NCBI RefSeq assembly: GCF_023544465.1
Contig: NZ_JALPVL010000004.1
Location: 248,001-312,000, forward strand
Direction of reading: 5' to 3'
Length of the DNA: 64,000 nucleotides
DNA from: Paractinoplanes maris
Lineage (GTDB): Bacteria > Actinomycetota > Actinomycetes > Mycobacteriales > Micromonosporaceae
Shown here: positions 26,449-34,522 of the stretch, piece by piece
Layout: each line of letters opens with the position of its first letter
Position numbering within the stretch: position 1 is the stretch's first letter
Notes under the pieces: generated by a model
The model's input: the letters and a program-made list of their open reading frames with translations, nothing else
What the model was told of the DNA's origin: nothing
Databases searched by the model: none
Position numbers and translations under genes: made by a program

Positions 26449-26481
26449 AAGGCCGCTCCGACTTCGGTCGGGGCGGCCTTT
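26449..26481 (+). terminator. rpsA terminator
   Basis: A 14-bp stem with one G-U pair closes a TTCG tetraloop (26463-26466) and runs into TTT. This is a textbook intrinsic terminator, about 40 bases after the rpsA stop. Confidence 0.92.
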
Positions 26482-26548
26482 CGCTGTACCCAGCTGTTCC
26501 GATGGGACGGGCTGTTCCGTTCACAGCCGGCCCGGTAATACTGAGCGG

Positions 26549-27748
26549 GTGCTGAAGGTGGGGCTGACCGGTGGGATCGGGGCGGGCAAGAGCGCGGTGG
26601 CGCGACGCCTCGCTCAGTGCGGAGCGCTGATCATCGACGCCGATGTGCTGGCGCGCGAGGTGGTCGCGCCCGGCACGGACGGGCTGGCCGAGATCGTCGC
26701 GGCGTTCGGGGCCGGCGTGCTCACGGCCGGCGGCGAGCTCGACCGACCGGCGCTGGCGGCCAAGGTCTTCGGTGACGAGCCGGCCCGCCGCACCCTGGAA
26801 AAGATCATTCACCCCCGGGTACGAGCCCGGACCGTCGAACTGACCGCCGGGGCCCCGGCCGACGCGATCGTCGTCAACGACGTACCGCTGCTCGTGGAGA
26901 CCGGGCTGGCCCCGTCCTATCATCTGGTGCTCGTCGTCGAGGCCGGCTGCGACCGGCGGATCCGGCGGCTGGTCGAGACCCGCGGCATGACCGCCGAGCA
27001 GGCCGAGGCCCGCATCGCCACGCAGGCCGGCGACGACGATCGGCGCCGCGCGGCCGACGTGGTGCTGACCAACGACGGCTCGCTCGAGGAGCTGAACGCC
27101 CAGGTCGACCGGCTCCACCGGGTGAGGCTGCGCCCGTACGAGCACAACCTGCGGCTACGCGTCTCGGCCCGCCCCGACCGCCGGCTGCACATCGCGGAGC
27201 CCGACCCCACCTGGCCCGAGCAGGCCGGACGCCTCATCGCCCGGATCGGCCACGCCCTGCCGCCGGGCGTCACGGTGTCGCACATCGGCTCGACGGCCGT
27301 CCCCGGGCTGCCGGCCAAGGACATCATCGATCTCATGCTGGCCGTGCGCACCCTCGACGAGGCCGACGCGCTGGCCGACCGGCTGGCCGGCGCCGGCTTC
27401 CCGAAACGGCCGGGGGAGTGGGTCGACAACGCGCGCGGCATGCCCGGCGAGACCTGGCCCAAGCGCCTGCACGGCGGGACCGACCCCGGCCGGCCGGTGA
27501 ACCTGCACGTCCGGGTCACCGGGTCGCCCGGCTGGCGGTTCGCCCTGCTGATGCGTGACCACCTGCGGGCTGTTCCCGAGGCCCGTGACTGTTACGCCGC
27601 CGCCAAAGCCCGGTGGGCCGCCGAGCACCAGGACCGCTACACGTACGCCGAGGCCAAGGAACCCTGGTTCGACGACGAGGCCCGCGCCGCCGACGACTGG
27701 GCCGAGGCGACCGCCTGGCAGCCGCCCCCGGACGCTCGCCCGGTCTGA
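26549..27748 (+). CDS. coaE: Dephospho-CoA kinase fused to a GrpB domain
   Basis: A 399-residue fusion. Residues 1 to about 200 are dephospho-CoA kinase, the last step of CoA synthesis, with the P-loop VGLTGGIGAGKSAVARRL and the LID-region ETRGMTAEQAEARIATQ. Residues about 215-395 are a GrpB/UPF0157 domain (PTWPEQAGRLIARIGHALPP, SHIGSTAVPGLPAKDIIDLM, NLHVRV), a nucleotidyltransferase-fold module. The fusion is typical of high-GC actinobacteria, where the extra domain is reported to aid folding or regulation of the kinase. The start is GTG at 26549 by comparison with the family; no strong ribosome-binding site is seen. Confidence 0.95.
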   Translation: MLKVGLTGGIGAGKSAVARRLAQCGALIIDADVLAREVVAPGTDGLAEIVAAFGAGVLTAGGELDRPALAAKVFGDEPARRTLEKIIHPRVRARTVELTAGAPADAIVVNDVPLLVETGLAPSYHLVLVVEAGCDRRIRRLVETRGMTAEQAEARIATQAGDDDRRRAADVVLTNDGSLEELNAQVDRLHRVRLRPYEHNLRLRVSARPDRRLHIAEPDPTWPEQAGRLIARIGHALPPGVTVSHIGSTAVPGLPAKDIIDLMLAVRTLDEADALADRLAGAGFPKRPGEWVDNARGMPGETWPKRLHGGTDPGRPVNLHVRVTGSPGWRFALLMRDHLRAVPEARDCYAAAKARWAAEHQDRYTYAEAKEPWFDDEARAADDWAEATAWQPPPDARPV

Positions 27749-27793
27749 CCCGGCCCCGCGTCCCCGCCCGGCGCGTCCGGTCTCCGCATTGCA

Positions 27794-27904
27794 GTACGGC
27801 GTGCCGAGCGTGTCCCGTCTCCGCAACGCGGTACGGCGTGCCGAGCGTGTCCCGTCTCCGCAACGCGGTACGGCGTGCCAAGCGTGTCCTCGTCCCGCAA
27901 TGCG
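27794..27904. repeat. Tandem repeat, three 37-bp units
   Basis: Units at 27794-27830, 27831-27867 and 27868-27904 all begin GTACGGCGTGCC. The first two are identical; the third differs at a few positions. A partial unit precedes them at about 27771-27793. There is no spacer sequence between units. Confidence 0.92.
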
Positions 27905-28263
27905 CACGTCGGGGGTACAGCCGGCCCAGCGTTTCATCGCCTCCGCACGGCGCACGTCAGGGCGTACGGAAGAAAGGGGTTGACCCTGGGGTTGGAATTA
28001 GGGCGCTCGCGGCGGCTGGTCTGCGCTGGGCGCGACCACCTGCGGGTGCACACGCCGGAAAGCCGGGGCGCAACAACCACGGGCCGGCTGAGGGGACCGT
28101 GTGGTGGTCCCGCTCGGTGCCGGGCGACCGCCGCGAGCGGCCTACCGCACCAGGGTAGGCGCCCCCTGCAACCGGGAACAATGCCGCCGGGCACGGCCGA
28201 ATGTGCACCCTGCGCACGCCCGTCGCCAACGGGCGCCGCAACGGCCCGTGCGACGGCGAAAAC

Positions 28264-28286
28264 TTGTCAGACCCTAGACGTACGGT
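28264..28286 (+). promoter_or_regulatory. PafBC/RecA-NDp-like promoter of uvrB
   Basis: TTGTCAGAC at 28264-28272, eight bases, then TACGGT at 28281-28286. The first six bases fit TTGTCR exactly. The uvrB ATG starts seven bases after the -10 box, so the message should be leaderless. Confidence 0.72.
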
Positions 28287-28293
28287 AGGTCCC

Positions 28294-30411
28294 ATGGCGC
28301 TCGACTTTCCCCGACTCGACGGCCGCTTCGAGGTCATCAGTGAATTCCAGCCGGCCGGTGACCAGCCGACGGCCATCGCCGAGCTCGACCGGCGCGTCCG
28401 GCGCGGCGACCGCAACACGGTGCTGCTGGGCGCGACCGGCACCGGCAAGAGTGCCACCACCGCCTGGCTGATCGAGAAGCTGCAACGGCCCGCGCTGGTG
28501 CTGGCGCCCAACAAGACGCTGTGCGCCCAGCTCGCCAAGGAGTTCCGCGAGCTGCTGCCCAACAACGCCGTCGAATACTTCGTCAGCTACTACGACTACT
28601 ACCAGCCCGAGGCCTACATCGCGCAGACCGACACCTACATCGAGAAGGACTCGTCGGTCAACGAAGAGGTCGAGCGGCTGCGTCACTCGGCCACCATGTC
28701 GCTGCTCACCCGGCGCGACACGATCGTGGTCGCGACCGTCTCCGCGATCTACGGCCTGGGCACCCCGCAGGAATACCTCGACCGCTCCGTCGGGCTCAAG
28801 GTCGGCGAGGAGGTCGACCGCGACAAGCTGCTGCGCCGCCTGGTCGACATCCAGTATTCGCGCAACGACATGGCCTTCCAGCGCGGCACGTTCCGCGTGC
28901 GGGGCGACACCCTCGAGATCATCCCGGCCTACGAGGAGCTCGCCGTCCGCATCGAGCTGTTCGGTGACGAGATCGAGAAGCTCTACTACCTGCACCCGCT
29001 GACCGGTGAGGTCGTCCGCGAGGTCGAGCACCTGGTCATCTTCCCGGCGTCACACTACGTGGCCGGCCCCGAGCGCATGGAGCGGGCGATCCACCAGATC
29101 GAGGCCGAGCTGGAGGAGCGACTGGCCGAGCTGGAGCGGCAGGGCAAGCTGCTCGAGGCGCAGCGGCTGCGCATGCGCACGTCCTACGACGTCGAGATGA
29201 TGCGGCAGGTCGGCTTCTGCAACGGCATCGAGAACTACTCGATGCACATGGACGGGCGCTCACCCGGCGAGCCGTCCTACACGCTGCTCGACTACTTCCC
29301 CGACGACTACATCACCGTCATCGACGAGTCCCACGTGACGATCCCGCAGATCGGCGGCATGTATGAGGGTGACGCGTCCCGCAAGCGCATCCTCATCGAG
29401 CACGGCTTCCGCCTGCCCAGCGCGGCCGACAACCGTCCGCTTCGCTTCGACGAGTTCCTCGAGCGGGTCGGCCAGACGGTCTACCTGTCCGCGACCCCCG
29501 GCCCGTGGGAGATGCAGCAGGCCCAGGGGGAGTATGTCGAGCAGGTGATCCGCCCGACCGGTCTGGTCGACCCCCAGGTGGTGGTCAAGCCGACCAAGGG
29601 CCAGATCGACGACCTGATGCACGAGATCAAGCTCCGCACCGAGCGCGACGAGCGGGTGCTGGTGACGACCCTGACCAAGAAGATGTCCGAGGATCTCACC
29701 GACTACCTGCTGGAGAACGGCATCCGGGTGCGCTACCTGCACTCCGAGGTGGACACGCTGCGCCGGGTCGAGCTGCTCAAGGAGCTGCGCAAGGGTGATT
29801 ACGACGTGCTCGTCGGCATCAACCTGCTGCGTGAGGGCCTCGACCTGCCCGAGGTGTCGCTGGTCGCGATCCTCGACGCCGACAAGGAGGGCTTCCTGCG
29901 CAGCGGCCGGTCGCTGATCCAGACGATCGGCCGGGCGGCGCGAAACGTCTCCGGCGAGGTCCACATGTATGCCGACAAGATGACCCCGTCGATGCGCGAC
30001 GCCATCGACGAGACCAACCGCCGGCGGGACAAGCAGATCGCGCACAACACGGCCAACGGCATCGTGCCGCAGGCGCTCCGCAAGCGGATCCACGACATCC
30101 TGGACGACATCTACCGTGAGGCCGAGGACACCGACGCCCAGGTCAACCCGATGGTCGGCGGCGGTGGCCGGCAGATCTCGCGGGGCAAGGCACCGGTGCC
30201 CGAGACCCGGTCCAAGGGCCGCGCCACGACCGGGGCCACGGCCGGCAAGGGCATGGCCCGCACCGAGCTGGCTCAGCTCATCCAGGACCTCAACGAGCAG
30301 ATGCTGGGTGCCGCGCGCGAGCTGCAGTTCGAGCTGGCCGCCCGCATCCGCGACGAGATGGGCGAGCTCAAGAAGGAGTTGCGCGGCATGGACGCGGCGG
30401 GGGTGAAATAA
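28294..30411 (+). CDS. uvrB: Excinuclease ABC subunit B
   Basis: A 705-residue helicase-like subunit that verifies DNA damage after delivery by UvrA and recruits UvrC. The Walker A motif is [13 protein letters not shown]. The beta-hairpin that clamps DNA lies in [20 protein letters not shown]. Helicase motifs continue with [19 protein letters not shown], the LSATPGPWE segment, and [20 protein letters not shown] with IGRAARN. The C-terminal UVR motif ([20 protein letters not shown]) binds UvrC. A longer in-frame reading to the left begins upstream of the promoter and is rejected. The partner genes uvrA and uvrC are at 52-58 kb and share the promoter motif. Confidence 0.98.
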   Translation: MALDFPRLDGRFEVISEFQPAGDQPTAIAELDRRVRRGDRNTVLLGATGTGKSATTAWLIEKLQRPALVLAPNKTLCAQLAKEFRELLPNNAVEYFVSYYDYYQPEAYIAQTDTYIEKDSSVNEEVERLRHSATMSLLTRRDTIVVATVSAIYGLGTPQEYLDRSVGLKVGEEVDRDKLLRRLVDIQYSRNDMAFQRGTFRVRGDTLEIIPAYEELAVRIELFGDEIEKLYYLHPLTGEVVREVEHLVIFPASHYVAGPERMERAIHQIEAELEERLAELERQGKLLEAQRLRMRTSYDVEMMRQVGFCNGIENYSMHMDGRSPGEPSYTLLDYFPDDYITVIDESHVTIPQIGGMYEGDASRKRILIEHGFRLPSAADNRPLRFDEFLERVGQTVYLSATPGPWEMQQAQGEYVEQVIRPTGLVDPQVVVKPTKGQIDDLMHEIKLRTERDERVLVTTLTKKMSEDLTDYLLENGIRVRYLHSEVDTLRRVELLKELRKGDYDVLVGINLLREGLDLPEVSLVAILDADKEGFLRSGRSLIQTIGRAARNVSGEVHMYADKMTPSMRDAIDETNRRRDKQIAHNTANGIVPQALRKRIHDILDDIYREAEDTDAQVNPMVGGGGRQISRGKAPVPETRSKGRATTGATAGKGMARTELAQLIQDLNEQMLGAARELQFELAARIRDEMGELKKELRGMDAAGVK

Positions 30412-30447
30412 GTCGAGCCCCGCTGGGGCCGTGCGTAATCTGGCCGG

Positions 30448-31479
30448 ATGACATCGAGCGGCCAGACCAGGTGGACCGAGCTGACCGGCCTCCCGGCGGA
30501 GCTGCTCGCCCTCGCGCGGCGCTGCCTCGAGGCTGACGGCGGGTTGCCGCTGGCCGGCGAGCCCGGCTTCCTCGGGCGGCGCTGGGCGGGGGAGGACGTG
30601 TCGGCGTTCGGTCTGCCGGCCGACGACGGTGGCGGTCTGCTCGCGGCCGGCGCGGTCCGCCTCACGCCGAGCGGCCCGGCCTTCACCGGCCTGGTCGACC
30701 CGGACGCCCGCGGCCTCGGGCTGGGCGCCGACCTGCTCGACTACGGCCTGGCCCTGGCCTCCGGCGACGACGGCCCGCCCGGCGCTCACACAGCGGGCGC
30801 GCACGCGGTTGGCGCTCACGCGGTGGGCGCTCATGCGGCGGGCGTCTCCCTGGCCGGTGCTGACACAGCGGGTGCTCCCACGGCGGGGGCTCAAAGCGCC
30901 GGCTCCGGGGACGGCGCCGGCGGTGTCGTCACGGTGGAGAGCGAAACTTTGACTGACGGCGCGGTGGCGCTGTTCGCGTCGCGCGGGCTGCGGCAGGTGT
31001 TCGCCGAGGACGTCATGCGCATCGACCTCTCCGGCCCCATGCCCGCTGCGGCGTGGCCCGACGGTGCGACCGTTGAGAGCTGGAGCGGGCCGGCCGCGCG
31101 GCGCTTCCACTCCACCTATCAAGCTTCGTTCCGGGACCGCCCCGGCTTCCCGGCCGAGCCGGCCGACGACTGGATCGCCGAGAACGAGGACGACGACGAC
31201 TTCCTCCCCGGCTGCTCACTGCTCGTCGCCTTGCCCGACGTGGGCGACGCCGGCTTCATCACGATCGCCCGCGACTGGGTGGTCCAGGTCGGCGTGGTGC
31301 CCGCCGCCCGGCGCCGAGGGCTGGCCGCGGCACTGATCACCGAGTCGCTGTCCCGCCTGCGGGCCGTCGGCGGCACCCAAGCCTGGCTGACCGTCAACGT
31401 CAACAACCCGGACGCGGCCGCCCTCTATCGCCGTCTCGGCTTCACCGACCGTGGCCGCCGGGCGCGTTTCCAGCCGTGA
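30448..31479 (+). CDS. Two-domain GNAT acetyltransferase with a repeat insert
   Basis: A 343-residue protein with two GNAT folds, the layout of mycothiol synthase, though I cannot assign that function. The N-terminal domain has the acetyl-CoA loop VDPDARGLGLGADLLDYGL. The C-terminal domain is better conserved: VVQVGVVPAARRRGLAAALI followed by VNVNNPDAAALYRRLGFTD. Between the loop and the last strands of the first domain sits a low-complexity stretch of about 42 residues (112-153) built of GAHAV-like pentapeptides. The ATG at 30448 lies 36 bases after uvrB on the same strand. Confidence 0.85.
   Translation: MTSSGQTRWTELTGLPAELLALARRCLEADGGLPLAGEPGFLGRRWAGEDVSAFGLPADDGGGLLAAGAVRLTPSGPAFTGLVDPDARGLGLGADLLDYGLALASGDDGPPGAHTAGAHAVGAHAVGAHAAGVSLAGADTAGAPTAGAQSAGSGDGAGGVVTVESETLTDGAVALFASRGLRQVFAEDVMRIDLSGPMPAAAWPDGATVESWSGPAARRFHSTYQASFRDRPGFPAEPADDWIAENEDDDDFLPGCSLLVALPDVGDAGFITIARDWVVQVGVVPAARRRGLAAALITESLSRLRAVGGTQAWLTVNVNNPDAAALYRRLGFTDRGRRARFQP
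30781..30906 (+). repeat. 15-bp coding repeat inside the GNAT gene
   Basis: About eight units of 15 bases, most opening GGCGCTCA or GGTGCT, encode the pentapeptides GAHTA, GAHAV, GAHAV, GAHAA, GVSLA, GADTA, GAPTA and GAQSA. The early units are near-identical and the later ones drift. Confidence 0.88.
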
Positions 31480-31842
31480 GCTGCCACTCGTTCTGTGAGC
31501 AACAGCGCTTTCTTCAACGCTGAGCTGTCGCGCTGTCGCGCTGTCGCGCTGCTGCGGTGCTGCGGTGCTGCGGTGCTGCGGTGCTGCGGTGCTGCGGCGC
31601 TGCGGCGCGAGAACTGTGCGGTGTGCGAGAGCAGCCCCGGTCCGGGTGGAAGTTGACCGTGAGCGGGGGCCGGCGGACCCTGTGCCGGTGTGCGTTGACC
31701 GGCCGGGTGAGCGCGTCGGCGATCGAGCGTTCCGGGGGTATCGCCGCTGTCGAAGTGGGTACACGCCGTGCCTGGTCGCGGGGTCGAGAGCAGCGCCCGG
31801 CGGACCGTACCGGCTGGTTCTCGTTCCGGAGGTGTGACTTCG
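31480..31842. other. Gene-free stretch with an octamer array
   Basis: 363 bases between the acetyltransferase and the VOC gene. It holds the octamer array at 31524-31606; the remainder is GC-rich without a supported gene. A GGAGG at 31828-31832 serves the next gene. Confidence 0.6.
31524..31606. repeat. Octamer microsatellite
   Basis: Three GCTGTCGC units (31524-31547), a GCT, five GCTGCGGT units (31551-31590) and two GCTGCGGC units (31591-31606). All share the GCTG-CG frame, so the array seems to have grown by slippage and then diverged. Confidence 0.92.
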
Positions 31843-32571
31843 ATGATCCGGTGGGTGGATGCCTTCCTCGACCGGCCGAACGAGTCGCTGGATGCCGCGG
31901 TGGCGTTCTGGGCGACGGTGACCGGCTCGCAGCCGGCGCCGCAGAAAGATCCCGGCTTTGTGCGGCTGAAGACGGCGGCGGGCGACGACTGGCTCGAGAT
32001 CCAGGGTGTCCGTGAAGGGAGCGGCGGCCATCACCCTGATCTCTGGGTGGATGATCTGGCCGGCTTCAACGGGCGGGCGTTCACGGCCGGGGCAACCCTG
32101 CTGGCTGATCATGGCAGCTGGCAGACGCTCCGGTCGCCGGCTGGACTGCCGTTCTGCACGGCTGAGGTGCGTGATCAACACGTACGTCCGAGGCCCTTCA
32201 ACGGTCCCGACGGGGTGACGCTGCGGCCGCATCAGCTCTGCTTGGATCTCGCCCCTTCGGTGTACGACGAAGAGGTGCGGTTCTGGCAGACCGTGACCGG
32301 CTGGCGGCTCGACGAGGGTGAGAAGGAGGACGAATTCGTGCGGTTGCAACCCGAGCCGCCGATTCCCGTCCGGTTCCTGCTGCAGCGGCTCGGCGAGGAA
32401 CGCCCCGCGTCGGCTCACCTGGACGTGTCGTGCTCCGACATCCCAGCCGCGCGCCGCTGGCACGAGTCACTGGGCGCGACCTTCCTCGGCGAGTGGCCGC
32501 ACTGGACGACGTTCCGCGACCCGGCCGGCGGCATCTACTGCTTGACAAAGGGCAACCCCGCCGAAGACTGA
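31843..32571 (+). CDS. VOC/glyoxalase-like protein with two domains
   Basis: A 242-residue protein made of two vicinal-oxygen-chelate modules. The first runs from MIRWVDAFLDRPNESLDAAV to about residue 110 (FWATVTGSQPAPQ, FVRLKTAAGDDWLEIQG, HPDLWVDDL); the second begins at QLCLDLAPSVYDEEVRFWQT and ends with THLDV-like SAHLDVSCSDIPAARRW and FRDPAGGIYCLTKG. The family includes glyoxalases, dioxygenases and drug-binding proteins; this one resembles the uncharacterised actinobacterial branch. The ATG at 31843 is supported by GGAGG eleven bases upstream. No partner gene is evident. Confidence 0.88.
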   Translation: MIRWVDAFLDRPNESLDAAVAFWATVTGSQPAPQKDPGFVRLKTAAGDDWLEIQGVREGSGGHHPDLWVDDLAGFNGRAFTAGATLLADHGSWQTLRSPAGLPFCTAEVRDQHVRPRPFNGPDGVTLRPHQLCLDLAPSVYDEEVRFWQTVTGWRLDEGEKEDEFVRLQPEPPIPVRFLLQRLGEERPASAHLDVSCSDIPAARRWHESLGATFLGEWPHWTTFRDPAGGIYCLTKGNPAED

Positions 32572-32597
32572 ACCGCCCTCCGGCTGGGGGCAGAACC

Positions 32598-32644
32598 GCC
32601 GTCCGGCCCGTGGCCTGCTGTGCCGTCCGGCCGTGGCTTGCTGT
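32598..32644. repeat. Short tandem duplication
   Basis: A 24-base unit at 32598-32621 and a 23-base copy at 32622-32644 (both opening GCCGTCCGGCC) stand next to each other, with a further decayed copy to the right. They lie between the VOC and ABM genes. Confidence 0.75.
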
Positions 32645-32777
32645 GCCGCACGGGCTGTGGGCTGCTGCCTGCTGTCCGGCTGAGGCCTATACGGCGGTCC
32701 GGCTCTGGACTCAGCGGGGGAACGGCGGTGCTGGTCAGAGCAGATCAGCGCGGGCTCGCAACAAAGGTGCGGGGTGG

Positions 32778-33107
32778 TCACTCGGGGATGATGTGGCCGG
32801 CGTCGGAGTGAGTGCCGGCTGGGACGTCCAGGTAGTGCTCCACCAGGGGTGGCTTGGCGAAGAACTCGCCGATCCGGTCGCGCCACTGGGGAAAGCGCTC
32901 GCTGTTGCGGAAATTCTCCAAGTGGGCCTCGACGCTCTCCCACTCGACCAGGAGCACGAAGCGGGACGGTGACTCGACGCCCCGGGTCATCCGGACCGAA
33001 CGGCAGCCCGGGGTGCCGGCCAGAATCGGGTGGGCGCTCTTGTAGGCGGCGGCGAAAGCCCCTTCGGAGCCGGGGATGATGTCGATCAGGGCGACCTCGA
33101 GAACCAT
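32778..33107 (-). CDS. ABM-domain (antibiotic biosynthesis monooxygenase-like) protein
   Basis: A 109-residue dimeric ferredoxin-like-fold protein. The ABM pattern is clear: VALIDIIPGSEGAFAAAYKS, ILAGTPGCRSVRMTRGVESP, FVLLVEWESVEAH and FRNSERFPQWRDRIGEFFA, closing with PLVEHYLDV. Some relatives are cofactor-free monooxygenases and others degrade haem; the substrate here cannot be told. It is a single-gene unit. A CTAG-rich palindrome lies about 30 bases upstream of its start and may be its operator. Confidence 0.88.
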   Translation of the reverse strand: MVLEVALIDIIPGSEGAFAAAYKSAHPILAGTPGCRSVRMTRGVESPSRFVLLVEWESVEAHLENFRNSERFPQWRDRIGEFFAKPPLVEHYLDVPAGTHSDAGHIIPE

Positions 33108-33136
33108 GACCGACAGCCTCCCACAGACCTCATCAA

Positions 33137-33159
33137 TCTAGGTTCCTAGGATGCCTAGA
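33137..33159. promoter_or_regulatory. CTAG-rich palindrome upstream of the ABM gene
   Basis: TCTAGG, CCTAGG and CCTAGA stand at 33137, 33145 and 33154. The outer pair are perfect inverted copies and the centre is itself a palindrome. CTAG is rare in GC-rich DNA, so three copies in 23 bases look like a protein-binding site. Confidence 0.5.
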
Positions 33160-33280
33160 GCGGGTGCGATGAGCTGGAGGTAGCGTGGAGATGGATGCCC
33201 GGAGCTTACCGCGAAGATGAGACTCGACACGGTTTGCCGGGGTGCCCTGCCGTTGTGCCGCCCGATGCGACACAATAGCG

Positions 33281-33400
33281 CCGTAGGAGGGGAGTATTCC
33301 CTCGTGCCGGTCTCGTCAACACGGAGCGCCCACCCCCTACAGGGCGCGCCCGGGGCCGGCGGTCGCCGCAGGCGGCGGAAGAGACCTCCGACAGTCGCAC
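33281..33400 (+). ncRNA. yybP-ykoY manganese riboswitch
   Basis: The conserved GGGGAGTA block lies at 33290-33297, CGTCAACACGG at 33314-33324, and GGAAGAGACC followed by TCCGAC at 33377-33392. These are the invariant parts of the Mn2+-sensing aptamer as seen in front of actinobacterial terC-like genes. A hairpin at about 33419-33442, just before the terC ribosome-binding site, is a plausible expression platform. Confidence 0.85.
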
Positions 33401-33461
33401 GCCGCTGTTCCCGCCACCCGGTGCGGGCGCAGCGCCGCACCGTGTCTGCCGGAGGCATAGC

Positions 33462-34463
33462 TTGAATATTTCCGCCTGGGTCTGGATCGTCACCCTGGTT
33501 GCCGTCCTCGCGGTCCTCGCCGTCGACCTGCTGATCGTCGGCCGTCGACCGCATGAGCCCTCGATGAAGGAGTCGGGTGGCTGGGTCGCCTTCTACGTGG
33601 CGCTCGCCCTCGCCTTCGGAGCCGGCATCTGGTTCTTCGCCGGTGGGCAGCCCGCCGCGGAGTTCTACACCGGCTGGCTCACCGAATACTCGCTGAGCGT
33701 CGACAACCTCTTCATCTTCATGATCATCATGGGCCGGTTCGCCGTGCCGCGGCAGCTCCAGCAGAAGGTGCTGCTCATCGGCATCGTGCTGGCCCTGCTC
33801 ATGCGCGGCGCGTTCATCGCGGCCGGTGCCGCGCTGATCGCGCAGTTCTCCTGGGTCTTCTACATCTTCGGCGCGTTCCTCGTCTACACGGCGATCTCCC
33901 TGCTCAAGGAGGGGGAGAACGACGAGGACGACTTCAAGGAGAACATGCTGATCCGCTGGGCCAAGCGCGCCCTGCCGGTTTCGTCGTCGTTCGGCCCCGG
34001 CACGATGACCGTGGTCACCGAGACCGGCAAGCGGCTGTTCACGCCGATGCTGATCGTGATGATCGCGATCGGCACGACCGACCTGCTCTTCGCGCTCGAC
34101 TCGATCCCGGCGATCTTCGGCATCACCAAGGAGCCGTACCTGGTCTTCACGGCCAACGTCTTCGCCCTGATGGGTCTGCGCCAGCTGTTCTTCCTGCTGG
34201 GCGGTCTGCTCGAGCGGCTCGTCTACCTCAATTACGGCCTGTCAGCGGTGCTCGCCTTCATCGGCGTCAAGCTCTTCCTCGAGGCGCTGCACACCAACAC
34301 CATCCCGTTCATCAACGGTGGCCACGGAGTGCACTGGGCGCCGGAGATCCCGATCTGGCTGAGTCTGCTGATCATCATCGGCACCCTGGGCATCGCCACC
34401 GCCGCCAGCCTCGTCAAATCCTCCCGAGACGCCAAAAAACAACTGGCAGCCTCCAACCACTAG
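33462..34463 (+). CDS. TerC/Alx-family membrane protein, probable Mn2+ exporter
   Basis: A 333-residue polytopic membrane protein. The TerC family motif is intact: LTEYSLSVDNLFIFMIIMGR near residue 75 and TTDLLFALDSIPAIFGIT near residue 205, the two acidic segments thought to bind the metal, and ANVFALMGLRQLFFLL. The start is TTG at 33462, selected because GGAGG at 33451 is well placed and the product begins with a membrane helix. The upstream manganese riboswitch strongly suggests that it removes excess Mn2+, as reported for Alx-type proteins. No tellurite-resistance genes accompany it. Confidence 0.93.
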   Translation: MNISAWVWIVTLVAVLAVLAVDLLIVGRRPHEPSMKESGGWVAFYVALALAFGAGIWFFAGGQPAAEFYTGWLTEYSLSVDNLFIFMIIMGRFAVPRQLQQKVLLIGIVLALLMRGAFIAAGAALIAQFSWVFYIFGAFLVYTAISLLKEGENDEDDFKENMLIRWAKRALPVSSSFGPGTMTVVTETGKRLFTPMLIVMIAIGTTDLLFALDSIPAIFGITKEPYLVFTANVFALMGLRQLFFLLGGLLERLVYLNYGLSAVLAFIGVKLFLEALHTNTIPFINGGHGVHWAPEIPIWLSLLIIIGTLGIATAASLVKSSRDAKKQLAASNH

Positions 34464-34522
34464 ACCAACACGACGCCAAGAGCGGCGGCTCCAACCACTG
34501 GAGCAACGTCCAGAGCCGGCGG
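34451..34522. repeat. Direct repeat spanning the end of terC
   Basis: Two neighbouring copies (34451-34488 and 34489-34522) both begin CTCCAACCACT and end AGCGGCGG or AGCCGGCGG. The first contains the terC stop codon, so the second looks like a duplicated gene end. Confidence 0.7.

Larger units (their letters stand above)
27749..28293. other. Repeat-bearing intergenic region upstream of uvrB
   Basis: 545 bases. The left part holds a 37-bp tandem repeat (27794-27904), the right end the damage-type promoter of uvrB. The middle, 27905-28260, is GC-rich with no convincing gene on either strand: the open frames there are short and lack ribosome-binding sites. Confidence 0.6.

Noticed and set aside
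27794..27904. CRISPR array
   Set aside because: The 37-base units follow each other directly without spacers, and there are no cas genes.
33462..34463. Tellurite resistance function for the TerC-type gene
   Set aside because: No other ter genes are near and a manganese riboswitch precedes it, so metal export is the better reading.
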